A DNA stretch of 64,000 bases, from positions 34,186 through 98,185 of the forward strand of contig NZ_BBPP01000006.1 in assembly GCF_000787835.1 (NCBI RefSeq). Reading direction: 5' to 3'. The notes under the pieces were generated by a model. It had not been told where the DNA came from, searched no databases, and saw only the letters and a list, made by a program, of their open reading frames with translations. Positions 1 through 7,561 of this stretch are shown piece after piece (position 1 is the first letter of the stretch; every line of letters starts with the position of its first letter). The position numbers and the translations under genes are program-made. This DNA is from Streptacidiphilus melanogenes. GTDB taxonomy: Bacteria; Actinomycetota; Actinomycetes; Streptomycetales; Streptomycetaceae.

Positions 1-39
1 GCGGCATGCTGCGCTAGGGCCTGCCGCACCGATCACTCC

Positions 40-78
40 GCGCGCGGGGGCCGCACCGACGGTGCGGCCCCCGCGCGC
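40..78. terminator. Strong GC hairpin terminator
   Basis: An 18-bp perfect inverted repeat (40-57 paired with 61-78) encloses a 3-base loop. It probably ends transcription of a plus-strand gene lying to the left of the window: the third frame of the first 18 bases reads Gly-Met-Leu-Arg followed by TAG at 16-18, which may be that gene's C-terminus. There is no T tract, which is common for actinobacterial terminators. Confidence 0.6.
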
Positions 79-141
79 CGTAAGACTTCCGTAGCCGGGT
101 TGCTCGACCTCAACACCCCAGTTCAGGAGTCTGATGGAGGC

Positions 142-1311
142 ATGAGACGCCTCCGCCTCCGCGACCCCCTCGACGCACCCCTGCCGGTCCCGCCCGACTC
201 GCTGCGGAAGGGGCCGTTCCAGGAAGGGGCCTTCCGGTCCCGGCTGCACGAGCCCCGGACCGCCGTGGTGTTGGGGCGATGGCTCGGCGCGGCGGTGCTG
301 GTCTGCTTCGTCACCGGCCTGATCAGCCATGTGCTCCAACAGCCTCCCGGCTGGCTGCGGGACCACCTGCCCAGCAGGCCCGTGCAGGGCTACCGCATCA
401 CCCAGGGCCTGCACGTGATCAGCGGCATCGCCGCGATCCCGCTGCTGGGCGCGAAGTTGTGGACCGTCTACCCGCAGCTGTTCGCCTGGCCGCCCGCACG
501 GACGCTCCGCCACGCGCTGGAGCGTCTCGGGATCGCCCTGCTCGTCGGCGCCCTGCTGCTGGAGCTGTTCACGGGGCTGCTCAACACACTGCAGTGGTAC
601 CCGTGGCCGTTCCCGTTCCGGCAGACGCACTTCTGGCTGGCCTGGATCGCGGTCGGCGGCCTGCTGCTCCACATCGCCGTGAAGGGGCCGGAGATCGCGG
701 CGCACTGGCGGCGCACGAAGCCGGCTCTCGCGGGACGGCGAGCGCTGCTGGGGTCGGTGGCGGCCGCCGTCGGCGCGGTGACTTTGGTGACGGCCGGTCA
801 GACCGTGCCGTGGCTGCGCTCGTTGGACCTGCTCGGCCCGCGTCGCCCGGACCTCGGCCCGCAGGGACTGCCCGTCAACCGCACCGCCGCCCAGGCCGGA
901 ACGGTGCACACACCCGCCGACTGGCGCCTGCACGTCGACGGGCCGCGCCCGTACACGCTCACCATGGACGAACTGCTCGCCCTGCCGCAGACGGAGGTCG
1001 ACCTGCCGATCGCCTGCGTGGAGGGCTGGAGCGCCTCCGCCCGCTGGGGCGGGGTCCGGCTGCGGGACCTGCTGGACCGCGCGGGCGCCTCGCCGGGCGC
1101 GTCAGTCCGGGTCACCTCGCTGGAGCGGGGCGGCCCGTACGCCGTGATGACGATGCCGCACACCTACGCGCGCGACCCCCTCACCGTGCTCGCGCTCCGC
1201 GTCAACGGCCAGGCCCTCGCGCCGGATCACGGCTACCCGGCCCGCATCATGGCGCCGAACCGCCCCGGCGTCCTGCAGACCAAGTGGGTCTCCCGTCTGG
1301 AGGTGCTGTGA
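142..1311 (+). CDS. Membrane-anchored molybdopterin-dependent oxidoreductase (sulfite oxidase/YedY-type)
   Basis: The 389-residue protein has an N-terminal membrane half with about four to five hydrophobic helices (first near residue 45, last just before residue 235) resembling a cytochrome b561-type anchor. A C-terminal oxidoreductase molybdopterin-binding domain follows (about 260-389). Cys292 in the IACVEGWS motif is the expected molybdenum ligand. The fold suggests a redox enzyme acting outside the membrane, with electrons passed through the anchor; the substrate cannot be told. The ATG at 142 is preceded by AGGAG at 125-129 and a GGAGG very close to the start; a TTG at 100 is an alternative that adds 14 residues. 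The next gene overlaps its stop codon, so the two are probably co-translated. Confidence 0.88.
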   Translation: MRRLRLRDPLDAPLPVPPDSLRKGPFQEGAFRSRLHEPRTAVVLGRWLGAAVLVCFVTGLISHVLQQPPGWLRDHLPSRPVQGYRITQGLHVISGIAAIPLLGAKLWTVYPQLFAWPPARTLRHALERLGIALLVGALLLELFTGLLNTLQWYPWPFPFRQTHFWLAWIAVGGLLLHIAVKGPEIAAHWRRTKPALAGRRALLGSVAAAVGAVTLVTAGQTVPWLRSLDLLGPRRPDLGPQGLPVNRTAAQAGTVHTPADWRLHVDGPRPYTLTMDELLALPQTEVDLPIACVEGWSASARWGGVRLRDLLDRAGASPGASVRVTSLERGGPYAVMTMPHTYARDPLTVLALRVNGQALAPDHGYPARIMAPNRPGVLQTKWVSRLEVL

Positions 1312-1814
1312 CGATGCTCCGCACACTGCGCACGGGCCTGGCCCTGGTGGGGGTCGGCGTCATCGGCTACGGGATCTACGGCCTGCTCCACGACCCGTAC
1401 ATCCGCGACCCCGCCGACGTCCTGGTCTGGGGCCTCGGCGGACTGGTCCTGCACGACGGTGTCTGGTTGCCCCTGGTCCTGCTCGCCGGCATGGTCCTGA
1501 GCCGCACCACGCTGCTGCGACGGCCGCTGCTGCGCGGCGGGTTGGTGGTCGCGGCGGCCCTCACCGCCGTGGGCCTGCCCGCGGTGCTGCGGGCGGGCGT
1601 CGACCGCGGCAACGCGACCCTGCTGCCGCTGCCGTATCTGCACAACTGGCTGCTGCTGCTCGGCGTGGTCGCAGCTGTCGTCGCCGTGCTCACCGCCGTG
1701 TTCGCGGCCGCGCCGAGAGTCCCGGGCGCGGCACGGGCGTTCGGGCGTCGGGGCAGGGGAGGCCGGTCCGCTCTCCGCCGCCGGGCCACGCGACGGGCGC
1801 ACCTGCGAGAATAG
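1308..1814 (+). CDS. Small integral membrane protein, partner of the molybdopterin enzyme
   Basis: This 168-residue protein begins at a GTG that overlaps the preceding stop by 4 bases (GTGA); an ATG two codons later is an alternative. It has about four hydrophobic segments (around residues 8-25, 38-62, 72-92 and 110-135) and a basic Arg-rich C-terminal tail. I do not recognise a named family. The tight overlap suggests translation coupled to the molybdopterin oxidoreductase, so it may be an accessory membrane subunit; this is inference from position only. Confidence 0.75.
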   Translation: MTMLRTLRTGLALVGVGVIGYGIYGLLHDPYIRDPADVLVWGLGGLVLHDGVWLPLVLLAGMVLSRTTLLRRPLLRGGLVVAAALTAVGLPAVLRAGVDRGNATLLPLPYLHNWLLLLGVVAAVVAVLTAVFAAAPRVPGAARAFGRRGRGGRSALRRRATRRAHLRE

Positions 1815-1867
1815 GGTGCAAGCCCACGTGAGCTGTCAGAGCGACAGACCCGACAGAAGGGCCCTAT

Positions 1868-2446
1868 GTGACCGACCAGACCGTGATCCACCGGACCGCC
1901 ACCATGACCGCGACCGTGACCGCCGTCAGCCGGAACGCCGAGCACTCCTTCAGCAAGCCGAACGCGCCTGCCATCCGGCTGCTCGCCGGCCTCGGCGTCG
2001 AGGGCGACACGCACCTCGGCGTCACCGTCCAGCACCGGTCGCGGGTCGCCGCCGACCCGACACAGCCCAATCTGCGCCAAGTGCACCTGATGCACGCCGA
2101 GTTCCACGACGAGCTGCGCGAGGCCGGGTACGAGGTCGCCGCCGGCGCGCTCGGCGAGAACGTCACCACCCGGGGCCTGGACCTGCTGGGGCTGCCGCGC
2201 GGGACCCGCCTGCGACTGGGCGCCGAGGCGGAGGTCGAAATCACCGGCCTGCGCAACCCCTGTCCGCAGATCAACGACTTCCGGCCCGGCCTGCTCAAGC
2301 TCTGTGCGGGCAGGGATGCGGACGGCAACGTGGTGCGCAAGGCCGGGATCATGGGCGTGGTGCTGCGCGGCGGCGAGGTCCGCCCCGGCGACCCGATCAC
2401 GGTCGAACTCCCCGACGAGCCGCACCAGCCGCTCGAGCGGGTCTGA
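1868..2446 (+). CDS. MOSC domain-containing protein
   Basis: The 192-residue protein has the pattern of small stand-alone MOSC proteins: an N-terminal GVEGDTHLG stretch, a GALGENVTTRGLDL segment, and a central NPCPQIN motif carrying the characteristic Cys. MOSC domains are related to molybdenum cofactor sulfurases and bind sulfur or Moco-type ligands. It starts at GTG 1868, 53 bases after the membrane gene, so the three genes form a likely molybdenum-related set. The exact reaction is unknown. A strong hairpin at 2518-2557 ends the unit. Confidence 0.88.
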   Translation: MTDQTVIHRTATMTATVTAVSRNAEHSFSKPNAPAIRLLAGLGVEGDTHLGVTVQHRSRVAADPTQPNLRQVHLMHAEFHDELREAGYEVAAGALGENVTTRGLDLLGLPRGTRLRLGAEAEVEITGLRNPCPQINDFRPGLLKLCAGRDADGNVVRKAGIMGVVLRGGEVRPGDPITVELPDEPHQPLERV

Positions 2447-2460
2447 CGGCTGACGTTCTG

Positions 2461-2510
2461 CCGGTCCGCCGGTCTGTTGGTCCGCCGGTCCGTTGGTCCG
2501 CTGGTCGGTT
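2461..2510. repeat. Degenerate GGTCCGYYGGT repeat tract
   Basis: A run of short imperfect direct repeats of the type GGTCCGCCGGTC / TTGGTCCGCTGG sits between the MOSC stop codon and the terminator hairpin. It lies in non-coding DNA and looks like slippage-derived sequence. No function is apparent. Confidence 0.6.
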
Positions 2511-2517
2511 TCGGAAC

Positions 2518-2557
2518 GACCGTGGCCGGGCGGCGAGTTCGCCGCCCGGCCACGGTC
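2518..2557. terminator. Bidirectional terminator between MOSC and GH8 genes
   Basis: A 19-bp perfect inverted repeat (2518-2536 with 2539-2557) separated by two bases lies between two convergent genes. It can terminate both the plus-strand molybdenum set and the minus-strand glycoside hydrolase. Confidence 0.85.
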
Positions 2558-2579
2558 GGGGCACGCACCGACGCGCACG

Positions 2580-3851
2580 TCAGTGCTGCGCGGGGTTCCA
2601 GTAGTCGCCCGCCATCACGATCATCACGAGCGTCTTGATGGTCTCGCCGTAGTAGCCGTCGCCGAACGGGTTGCTCTGCAACTGCTTCCAGATGGCGTCC
2701 GTCCAGGTCTGGTCACCGGCGGCCATCGCGGCCGGACCGATCGAGTCGCCGGCCTCCTCCGCCTGGGTGTCGCCGGAGACGTTGCCGTTGGCGCAGTTCA
2801 GCTTGATGTGCGGCTGCACCTTGGCGGGGTTGCCGCCGGAGAGCTTCTTCGTGCAGGCGGACCAATTCTTCGCGTCGTCGAGCGAGACGGCGGCGGTCCC
2901 GGAGCCGTAGAGCAGCGCGTCGGTGCCCAGGTGCCAGGGTACGCGGATGGAGTTGTAGCCGACGATGTTGTCGGGCTGGTCCTCCTGGTAGTTCGCCGGC
3001 GCAGGGGACGGCGAGGTGGTGTCGGCATGGACCACGAAGTCCGACATCAGCCCGGCACTCGAGGAGTACTTGGCGGTGAACTCGCTGACGACCTGCTGCA
3101 TCCGGTTCACGACCTTGGTCCAGTCGTGGGCCTTGTCGTAGGCGGCGAAGGCGCGCAGGTGGTCCAGCATGTTGTCGGACGGCCGGGTGTCGGTGGACGG
3201 ACCGTCGTCCTCGCACTTGAGGTGGCCGTCGGAGGCCACGTCGTGCGCGTAGACGCTCGCCAGCCAGGACTCGGCGTCGGTGGTGTAACCACCCCACTGC
3301 TTGTCGGCGAGGATCAGGCCGTAGCCGATGTCCAGGTCGCCGTCGGTGGCCGCGTCCGGCGTCCCCGAGCTGTAGTACTTGCAGCTCTTGCCGTCCAGCT
3401 GCCACTGCATCAGGCCCCACTTGTCCTTGTGGTCCTTCACCAGCTGCCAGAGGCCGTTGAACTCGGTCTGCGCATTCGAGTCGTAACCGGCCATCAGCGG
3501 CACGATGTTCATGCCGTAGCCCTGACCCTCGGAGACCGGCCCGTTGTTGGTCGCGTCGCCGTCACCCTTGGTGGAGACGTAGTACTCGTTGCTCGCGCAC
3601 CCGTGCACGAGGTAGGTCTTCTTCCAGGCGTCGTACTGCTTCTCCACTGCGGCGTCGCGGGTCGACTGCGAGACGGCGGGCATCACGCCGGTCTTGTACG
3701 TCTGGTGCTGCGGAAAGGCGAGCTTGGGGGCCGATCCGGCCGCGCCGGCCGTGGCTGCGGCGTCCGCGTTGCCGCCGACGGCGTACGCGCCCGCGGCGAC
3801 TGCGGCGGTGGCCACCAGTGCGGCCACGAGGCGTTGCGGAGTACGGGACAT
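2580..3851 (-). CDS. Secreted glycoside hydrolase family 8 enzyme
   Basis: The 423-residue protein has an N-terminal signal peptide (about residues 1-34, ending in an Ala-rich region) followed by a GH8 catalytic domain. The SEGQGYGM motif carries the probable proton donor Glu108, and the ATDGDLDIGYG motif (about 168-178) is the family signature with the active-site Asp. GH8 enzymes are endo-acting glucanases, xylanases or chitosanases; which one applies here cannot be decided by eye. The ATG at 3851 is preferred over GTG 3857 because AAGGAG at 3857-3862 gives it a 5-base spacing, whereas the GTG overlaps that site. A palindromic operator lies just upstream. Confidence 0.9.
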   Translation of the reverse strand: MSRTPQRLVAALVATAAVAAGAYAVGGNADAAATAGAAGSAPKLAFPQHQTYKTGVMPAVSQSTRDAAVEKQYDAWKKTYLVHGCASNEYYVSTKGDGDATNNGPVSEGQGYGMNIVPLMAGYDSNAQTEFNGLWQLVKDHKDKWGLMQWQLDGKSCKYYSSGTPDAATDGDLDIGYGLILADKQWGGYTTDAESWLASVYAHDVASDGHLKCEDDGPSTDTRPSDNMLDHLRAFAAYDKAHDWTKVVNRMQQVVSEFTAKYSSSAGLMSDFVVHADTTSPSPAPANYQEDQPDNIVGYNSIRVPWHLGTDALLYGSGTAAVSLDDAKNWSACTKKLSGGNPAKVQPHIKLNCANGNVSGDTQAEEAGDSIGPAAMAAGDQTWTDAIWKQLQSNPFGDGYYGETIKTLVMIVMAGDYWNPAQH

Positions 3852-3867
3852 CGACACTCCTTCGTGA

Positions 3868-3886
3868 GTTAGGAAACCTTCCTAAC
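3868..3886. promoter_or_regulatory. Palindromic operator of the GH8 gene
   Basis: GTTAGGAA-ACC-TTCCTAAC is a perfect 8-bp inverted repeat 6 bases upstream of the ribosome binding site. Near-identical TTAGGAAA/TTTCCTAA palindromes are known upstream of Streptomyces chitosanase and other extracellular hydrolase genes, where a ROK-family repressor (CsnR type) binds. Placement in the leader or core promoter fits substrate-relieved repression. Confidence 0.75.
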
Positions 3887-4079
3887 CAGGTTCTGGGAGT
3901 CTTCCGTCCACCTGGCGAGACGTCAATACCCCTGCATCCAACGCCCCCGTAACCCCCGAATCCCGCACACACCGCCCCCACATGACGCACACACCACGCA
4001 GAATCAAGATCCCGTCCCACGCCGGGAGCGGCTAGGCTCACGAACGGGTCATCCAAGCACCACGAGAGGCGGAAGTCCC

Positions 4080-4949
4080 GTGACCGACATCGTCCTGCTC
4101 ACCGGCCGCACCATGCCCCGCGAGGTCCACGAGAACGACCTCCTGGTGGACGAGCTGCGCACGCTGGGCGTCACCGCCGAGATCCACCCCTGGGACGAGG
4201 AACTGGACTGGAGCGCGTACGGCCTCGCGCTGGTACGCACCACCTGGGACTACTGGGACCGGCTGGACGAGTTCCTCGCCTGGGCCGGCCGGGCCGGGCG
4301 GCAGACCGCGCTGCGCAACCCCGCCGAGGTCATCGCCTGGAACCACCACAAGGGCTACCTCGTCGCCCTCGCGGAGCAGGGCATATCCGTGGTGCCCACC
4401 GCTCTCCTGCCCCGCGGCTCCGACCGGCGCGCGGTCGACGCGACGCTCGCCGAGTTCCGGGAGCGCCACGGCGACATCGAGATCGTCGGCAAGCCGACCG
4501 TCTCCGCCGGAGCGCGCGGCGCCCTGCGCGCCCACGTCGACGCACCCGAGACCGCCGCCCACCTGGAGACGCTCGTCAGCCGCGGCGACGCGCTGCTGCA
4601 GCCCCTCGTCGACTCCATCCTGACCCGCGGCGAGACCTCCCTGATCTTCTTCGGCACCGAGTTCAGCCACGCCGTCCGCAAGGTCCCCGCGGCGGGCGAG
4701 TACCGCATCCACGAGCACCACGGCGGCACGGTGCGACAGCACACCCCCTCCCAGGCCGAACTCGCGGTCGCCCGGGCCGCACTGGCGGCGGCGCCCGCGC
4801 CGGTCGCCTACGGGCGCGTCGACCTGGTCGAACTCGCCGACGGCCCCGCCGTCATGGAGCTAGAGCTGATCGAGCCCGAGCTCTTCCTCCCCCACACGCC
4901 GGGCGCGACGGCCCGCTACGCCCACCACCTCGCCGAGCTGCTGCCATGA
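4080..4949 (+). CDS. ATP-grasp domain protein
   Basis: The 289-residue protein resembles RimK/glutathione synthetase-like ATP-grasp proteins. The N-terminal part has a TTWDYW motif. An N-P...W-N-x-x-K segment (around residues 79-90) follows, then a central nucleotide-binding region around GKPTVSAGARGA and a C-terminal acidic VMELELIEPELF stretch that should hold the metal-binding residues. Such enzymes join a carboxylate to an amine or similar nucleophile using ATP; the substrate is unknown. It starts at GTG 4080 and its stop overlaps the PPTase start by 4 bases, so the two are probably translationally coupled. Confidence 0.82.
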   Translation: MTDIVLLTGRTMPREVHENDLLVDELRTLGVTAEIHPWDEELDWSAYGLALVRTTWDYWDRLDEFLAWAGRAGRQTALRNPAEVIAWNHHKGYLVALAEQGISVVPTALLPRGSDRRAVDATLAEFRERHGDIEIVGKPTVSAGARGALRAHVDAPETAAHLETLVSRGDALLQPLVDSILTRGETSLIFFGTEFSHAVRKVPAAGEYRIHEHHGGTVRQHTPSQAELAVARAALAAAPAPVAYGRVDLVELADGPAVMELELIEPELFLPHTPGATARYAHHLAELLP

Positions 4950-5722
4950 CCGAGGCGGGGCAGGCCGAGCCGGGGCAGGCCGAGGCGGGGAGGGTCGAGC
5001 CGGGGCAGCCCGAGCCGGGGCAGAGCAATGCGGAGCAGACCCAGGCGGGGAGGGTCGAGTTGGCACAGGTCGACCTCTGGCTGCTCGATGTGCGGGCTCC
5101 CCAGCCCGCACTTGACCCCGCCGTCCTCGACGCGGAGGAACGCGAACGCGCCGCCCGCTTCCTCCGTGAGGGCGACCGCGTCCTCTACACCGTCGCCCAC
5201 ACCGCCCTCCGCGCCGTGCTCGCGGCACGGACCGGCGTGCCGGCGGCGGACCTCCGCTTCGAACGCGCCCCCTGCCCCTGCTGCGGCGCGCTCCACGGCC
5301 GCCCCCGCCTCGCCTCGGCGGACGGCCCCGAGTTCTCCCTCTCCCACGGCGGCGACCTGGTCCTCATCGGCCTGGCCCCGCAGTCGGCGCCGATCGGCGT
5401 CGACGTGGAGCGGCTCCCCGGACCGGAGACGGTCCGCGAGACGACGGCCACCCTCCACCCGGCGGAGCGCACCGAGTTGGCCGCCGCTGCCGGCGGCCCC
5501 TCCCCCGAGGCCTTCGCGCGGATCTGGACCCGCAAGGAGGCCTATCTCAAGGCACTCGGCACCGGCCTCGGCCGCGAGCCCTCCGCCGACTACGTCGGCG
5601 AGGCGGATCCGGCAGCGCTCCCTCAGGGCTGGACCATCGCCACCCTCGACGCCGGCCCCACCCACGCGGCGGCCTTCGCCGTCGCGGCCTCCGCGGCGAC
5701 GTTCACCTTCCACGAGCTCTGA
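4946..5722 (+). CDS. 4'-phosphopantetheinyl transferase (Sfp type)
   Basis: The 258-residue enzyme would move the phosphopantetheine arm of CoA to a carrier-protein serine. Visible motifs are SLSHGG, GVDVE with the Mg-binding Asp153 and Glu155, and WTRKEAYLKALGTGL, in the order expected for Sfp-type enzymes. The first 40 residues are an odd Gly/Pro/Glu/Gln-rich run of GQAEPGQAE-type repeats encoded by a repetitive stretch at about 4957-5035, probably dispensable. Its partner is not obvious, but a carrier-protein domain exists in this window in the NRPS at 32924-36862. It overlaps the ATP-grasp gene by 4 bases. Confidence 0.9.
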   Translation: MTEAGQAEPGQAEAGRVEPGQPEPGQSNAEQTQAGRVELAQVDLWLLDVRAPQPALDPAVLDAEERERAARFLREGDRVLYTVAHTALRAVLAARTGVPAADLRFERAPCPCCGALHGRPRLASADGPEFSLSHGGDLVLIGLAPQSAPIGVDVERLPGPETVRETTATLHPAERTELAAAAGGPSPEAFARIWTRKEAYLKALGTGLGREPSADYVGEADPAALPQGWTIATLDAGPTHAAAFAVAASAATFTFHEL

Positions 5723-5752
5723 GCGCGTCCGCCCTCGCCCTGGGGCGGGAGT

Positions 5753-6877
5753 TCACGTCTGGCTCTGCGGCTGGTACTCCTCCACCGACAGGCCGAACGT
5801 CCAGGCGACCCCCTCCCGCGCGCTGCGCGTGCTCGGAGGAACCCGGAGCCAGTAGACCCGGTTCGTACCGTCGGGCTCCGGCGTGGAGTTGACCACCTCG
5901 ACCATGACCAGGGGCTCGTCCCCCGGCAGTTGGATGCGCCAGAGCACCCCCGTCTCGTCCCGGCCGAGCGGCTGCGCCCCGGACTCGGCGAGGTAGCGGT
6001 CGTAGCCGAAGTGCTCCAGCATCACGCGGCGCACCTCGGCGTTGCCCTCCTCGCGGATCTCCTCGACCGTCAGCGTGGCGAGGCGCGCGAAGAGCGAGGC
6101 CGGCACCGGCATGCCGCGCCAGGCGTGCAGCGCGAAGCCGTCGGGATAGGCCAGCGCCGGGCCGTCACCACGGTGCAGGCGCCCCGCCTCGTCCAGGTCC
6201 AGCACGACCGGACGCTCCGCCAGCAGCACCACCTCGGCGTACGGCCACCACCAGCCCGCGCTGCGCGCCACGGCCGCGAGACCCGCCAGCTCCTCGTCGT
6301 CCGCGAGGGCGGCGAGCCATGCCGCGTCCTGCTGGCCGAGCACCGCGTCGAGCAGCGCCAGCCGCACGGCCGACCGCGCACCATCGGACGGCACCGCCTG
6401 CCCGGCCTCGGCCCCGGCCAGCGCGTCCACGACGGCGTCCCGTATCCGCTGCCCCAGCCCGTGCAGGCGCGGCCACAGCTCGCCCGCGGTACTCGTCCAC
6501 CGCTCCGACCATCCGGCCTGGCCGAGCCGGCCGACGAGGCGGGCACGGGCGCGCTGCCAAGGCGCCGTCCGCACGGCGTCCCGCACGCTCGTCACCAGCG
6601 ACTCGCCCCCGTGCGACGCGAAGCCGTGCTCCCCGAGGAGCCGACGCGCCCGCACGCCGGCGCGCTCGGCCTCAGGGCCGGTCATCTCAGCGGTGCTGCC
6701 GGTCAGTTGCAGTGCGGCTGCAGCGGCGACCAGTGGCGAGTCGCACCACACCACCGCCCTGGGCTCCGCCAAGCCGGCCCGCCGGTAGGCCGCGCGCACG
6801 CCCGCCTCCGCCTCGGCCCGCTCCGCCGGAGCGACCCGCAGGCCGATCCGCGCCCAGTCGTCCCGCTCGGTCCCCAT
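5753..6877 (-). CDS. DUF6745 domain-containing protein
   Basis: The 374-residue protein has features I associate with the DUF6745 family: an N-terminal DDWARIGLRVAPAERAEAE region, a PRAVVWCDSPL segment near residue 40, and a C-terminal end (LRVPPSTRSAREGVAWTFGL) close to the family's usual ending. It is soluble, with no signal peptide or membrane segment. The biochemical role is unknown. In other actinomycetes a short conserved gene precedes it, and here that gene lies 153 bases upstream on the same strand. Confidence 0.75.
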   Translation of the reverse strand: MGTERDDWARIGLRVAPAERAEAEAGVRAAYRRAGLAEPRAVVWCDSPLVAAAAALQLTGSTAEMTGPEAERAGVRARRLLGEHGFASHGGESLVTSVRDAVRTAPWQRARARLVGRLGQAGWSERWTSTAGELWPRLHGLGQRIRDAVVDALAGAEAGQAVPSDGARSAVRLALLDAVLGQQDAAWLAALADDEELAGLAAVARSAGWWWPYAEVVLLAERPVVLDLDEAGRLHRGDGPALAYPDGFALHAWRGMPVPASLFARLATLTVEEIREEGNAEVRRVMLEHFGYDRYLAESGAQPLGRDETGVLWRIQLPGDEPLVMVEVVNSTPEPDGTNRVYWLRVPPSTRSAREGVAWTFGLSVEEYQPQSQT

Positions 6878-6940
6878 GGTCTGCGCTCCTCGCCTTGTGT
6901 GGTGTCCAACGGGCCCATCCGGTCCCGGTGCTGATGTACG

Positions 6941-6991
6941 GATCCCGGCTCGGCTGATCCCGGCTCCGCTGCTGATCCCGGCTCGGCTGCT
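6941..6991. repeat. GATCCCGGCTCSGCTGCT direct repeats
   Basis: Three imperfect copies of a 15-18 base unit (GATCCCGGCTCGGCT, then GATCCCGGCTCCGCTGCT and GATCCCGGCTCGGCTGCT) fill the gap between the two minus-strand DUF6745-pair genes. They lie in untranslated DNA and would be transcribed if the pair is an operon. Confidence 0.65.
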
Positions 6992-7030
6992 GTCGGCGCC
7001 GCCGACGGCGGTCCGGCTCCGGCGTCCGTG

Positions 7031-7357
7031 TCAGTCGGCGACGACGCGGACCGCGCCCGGCGTGTACTCCCGCTGCCGGACGACCCGGTACCAGCCGCGC
7101 GGCAGCGCTATCGCCGCGTGCTCCTCGTGGACGATCCGGCCGCTCTCGGTGAGCTCCAGCCAGGCCTGGGCGAACTGGTCCCCCTTGCGCAACAGACGCC
7201 CCGGCCCCTGCACGGCGTGGGCGTGGCCGGTGACCTCGCCGCGCGCCAGCACCAGCCGCCCACGCCCGTCGCGCGGCTGCGCCGGCAGGTTCGCGACCGA
7301 CGCCGGCACCGCGACCTCGGCCACCGGGACCAGCAGGACGTCTCCTTGGCGATACAT
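7031..7357 (-). CDS. Conserved small hypothetical protein, DUF6745 partner
   Basis: A 108-residue protein starting MYRQGDVLLVPV and containing a GEVTGHAHAV segment (about 40-49) and a C-terminal PRGWYRVVRQREYTPGAVR region. This pattern recurs in small proteins encoded next to DUF6745 genes; the compact beta-rich make-up could be a single small barrel. Function is unknown. The start at 7357 is the ATG that removes a long upstream extension antisense to the STM4015 gene. Confidence 0.7.
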   Translation of the reverse strand: MYRQGDVLLVPVAEVAVPASVANLPAQPRDGRGRLVLARGEVTGHAHAVQGPGRLLRKGDQFAQAWLELTESGRIVHEEHAAIALPRGWYRVVRQREYTPGAVRVVAD

Positions 7358-7561
7358 CGACCAGACCCCCTCGACGGTTTCGGGACGACCCGCGTCGCCC
7401 CACGTCCGGAACAGTAGGAGGGGGGTCTGACAATCGACGTCGCGAGCGCGGCCACCCGGTCGCACGGGCGAACCCCGGTCCGCGCGCTGTCGGTCGGGCC
7501 TGATAGGACATGGGCCGCTGTCCTCGTCCGGCTGTCCCTTCTCCGCTCTGGAGTGCCACCG

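Noticed and set aside
2461-2510. Regulator binding array
   Set aside because: The repeats are downstream of a stop and before a terminator, are irregular and look like slippage.
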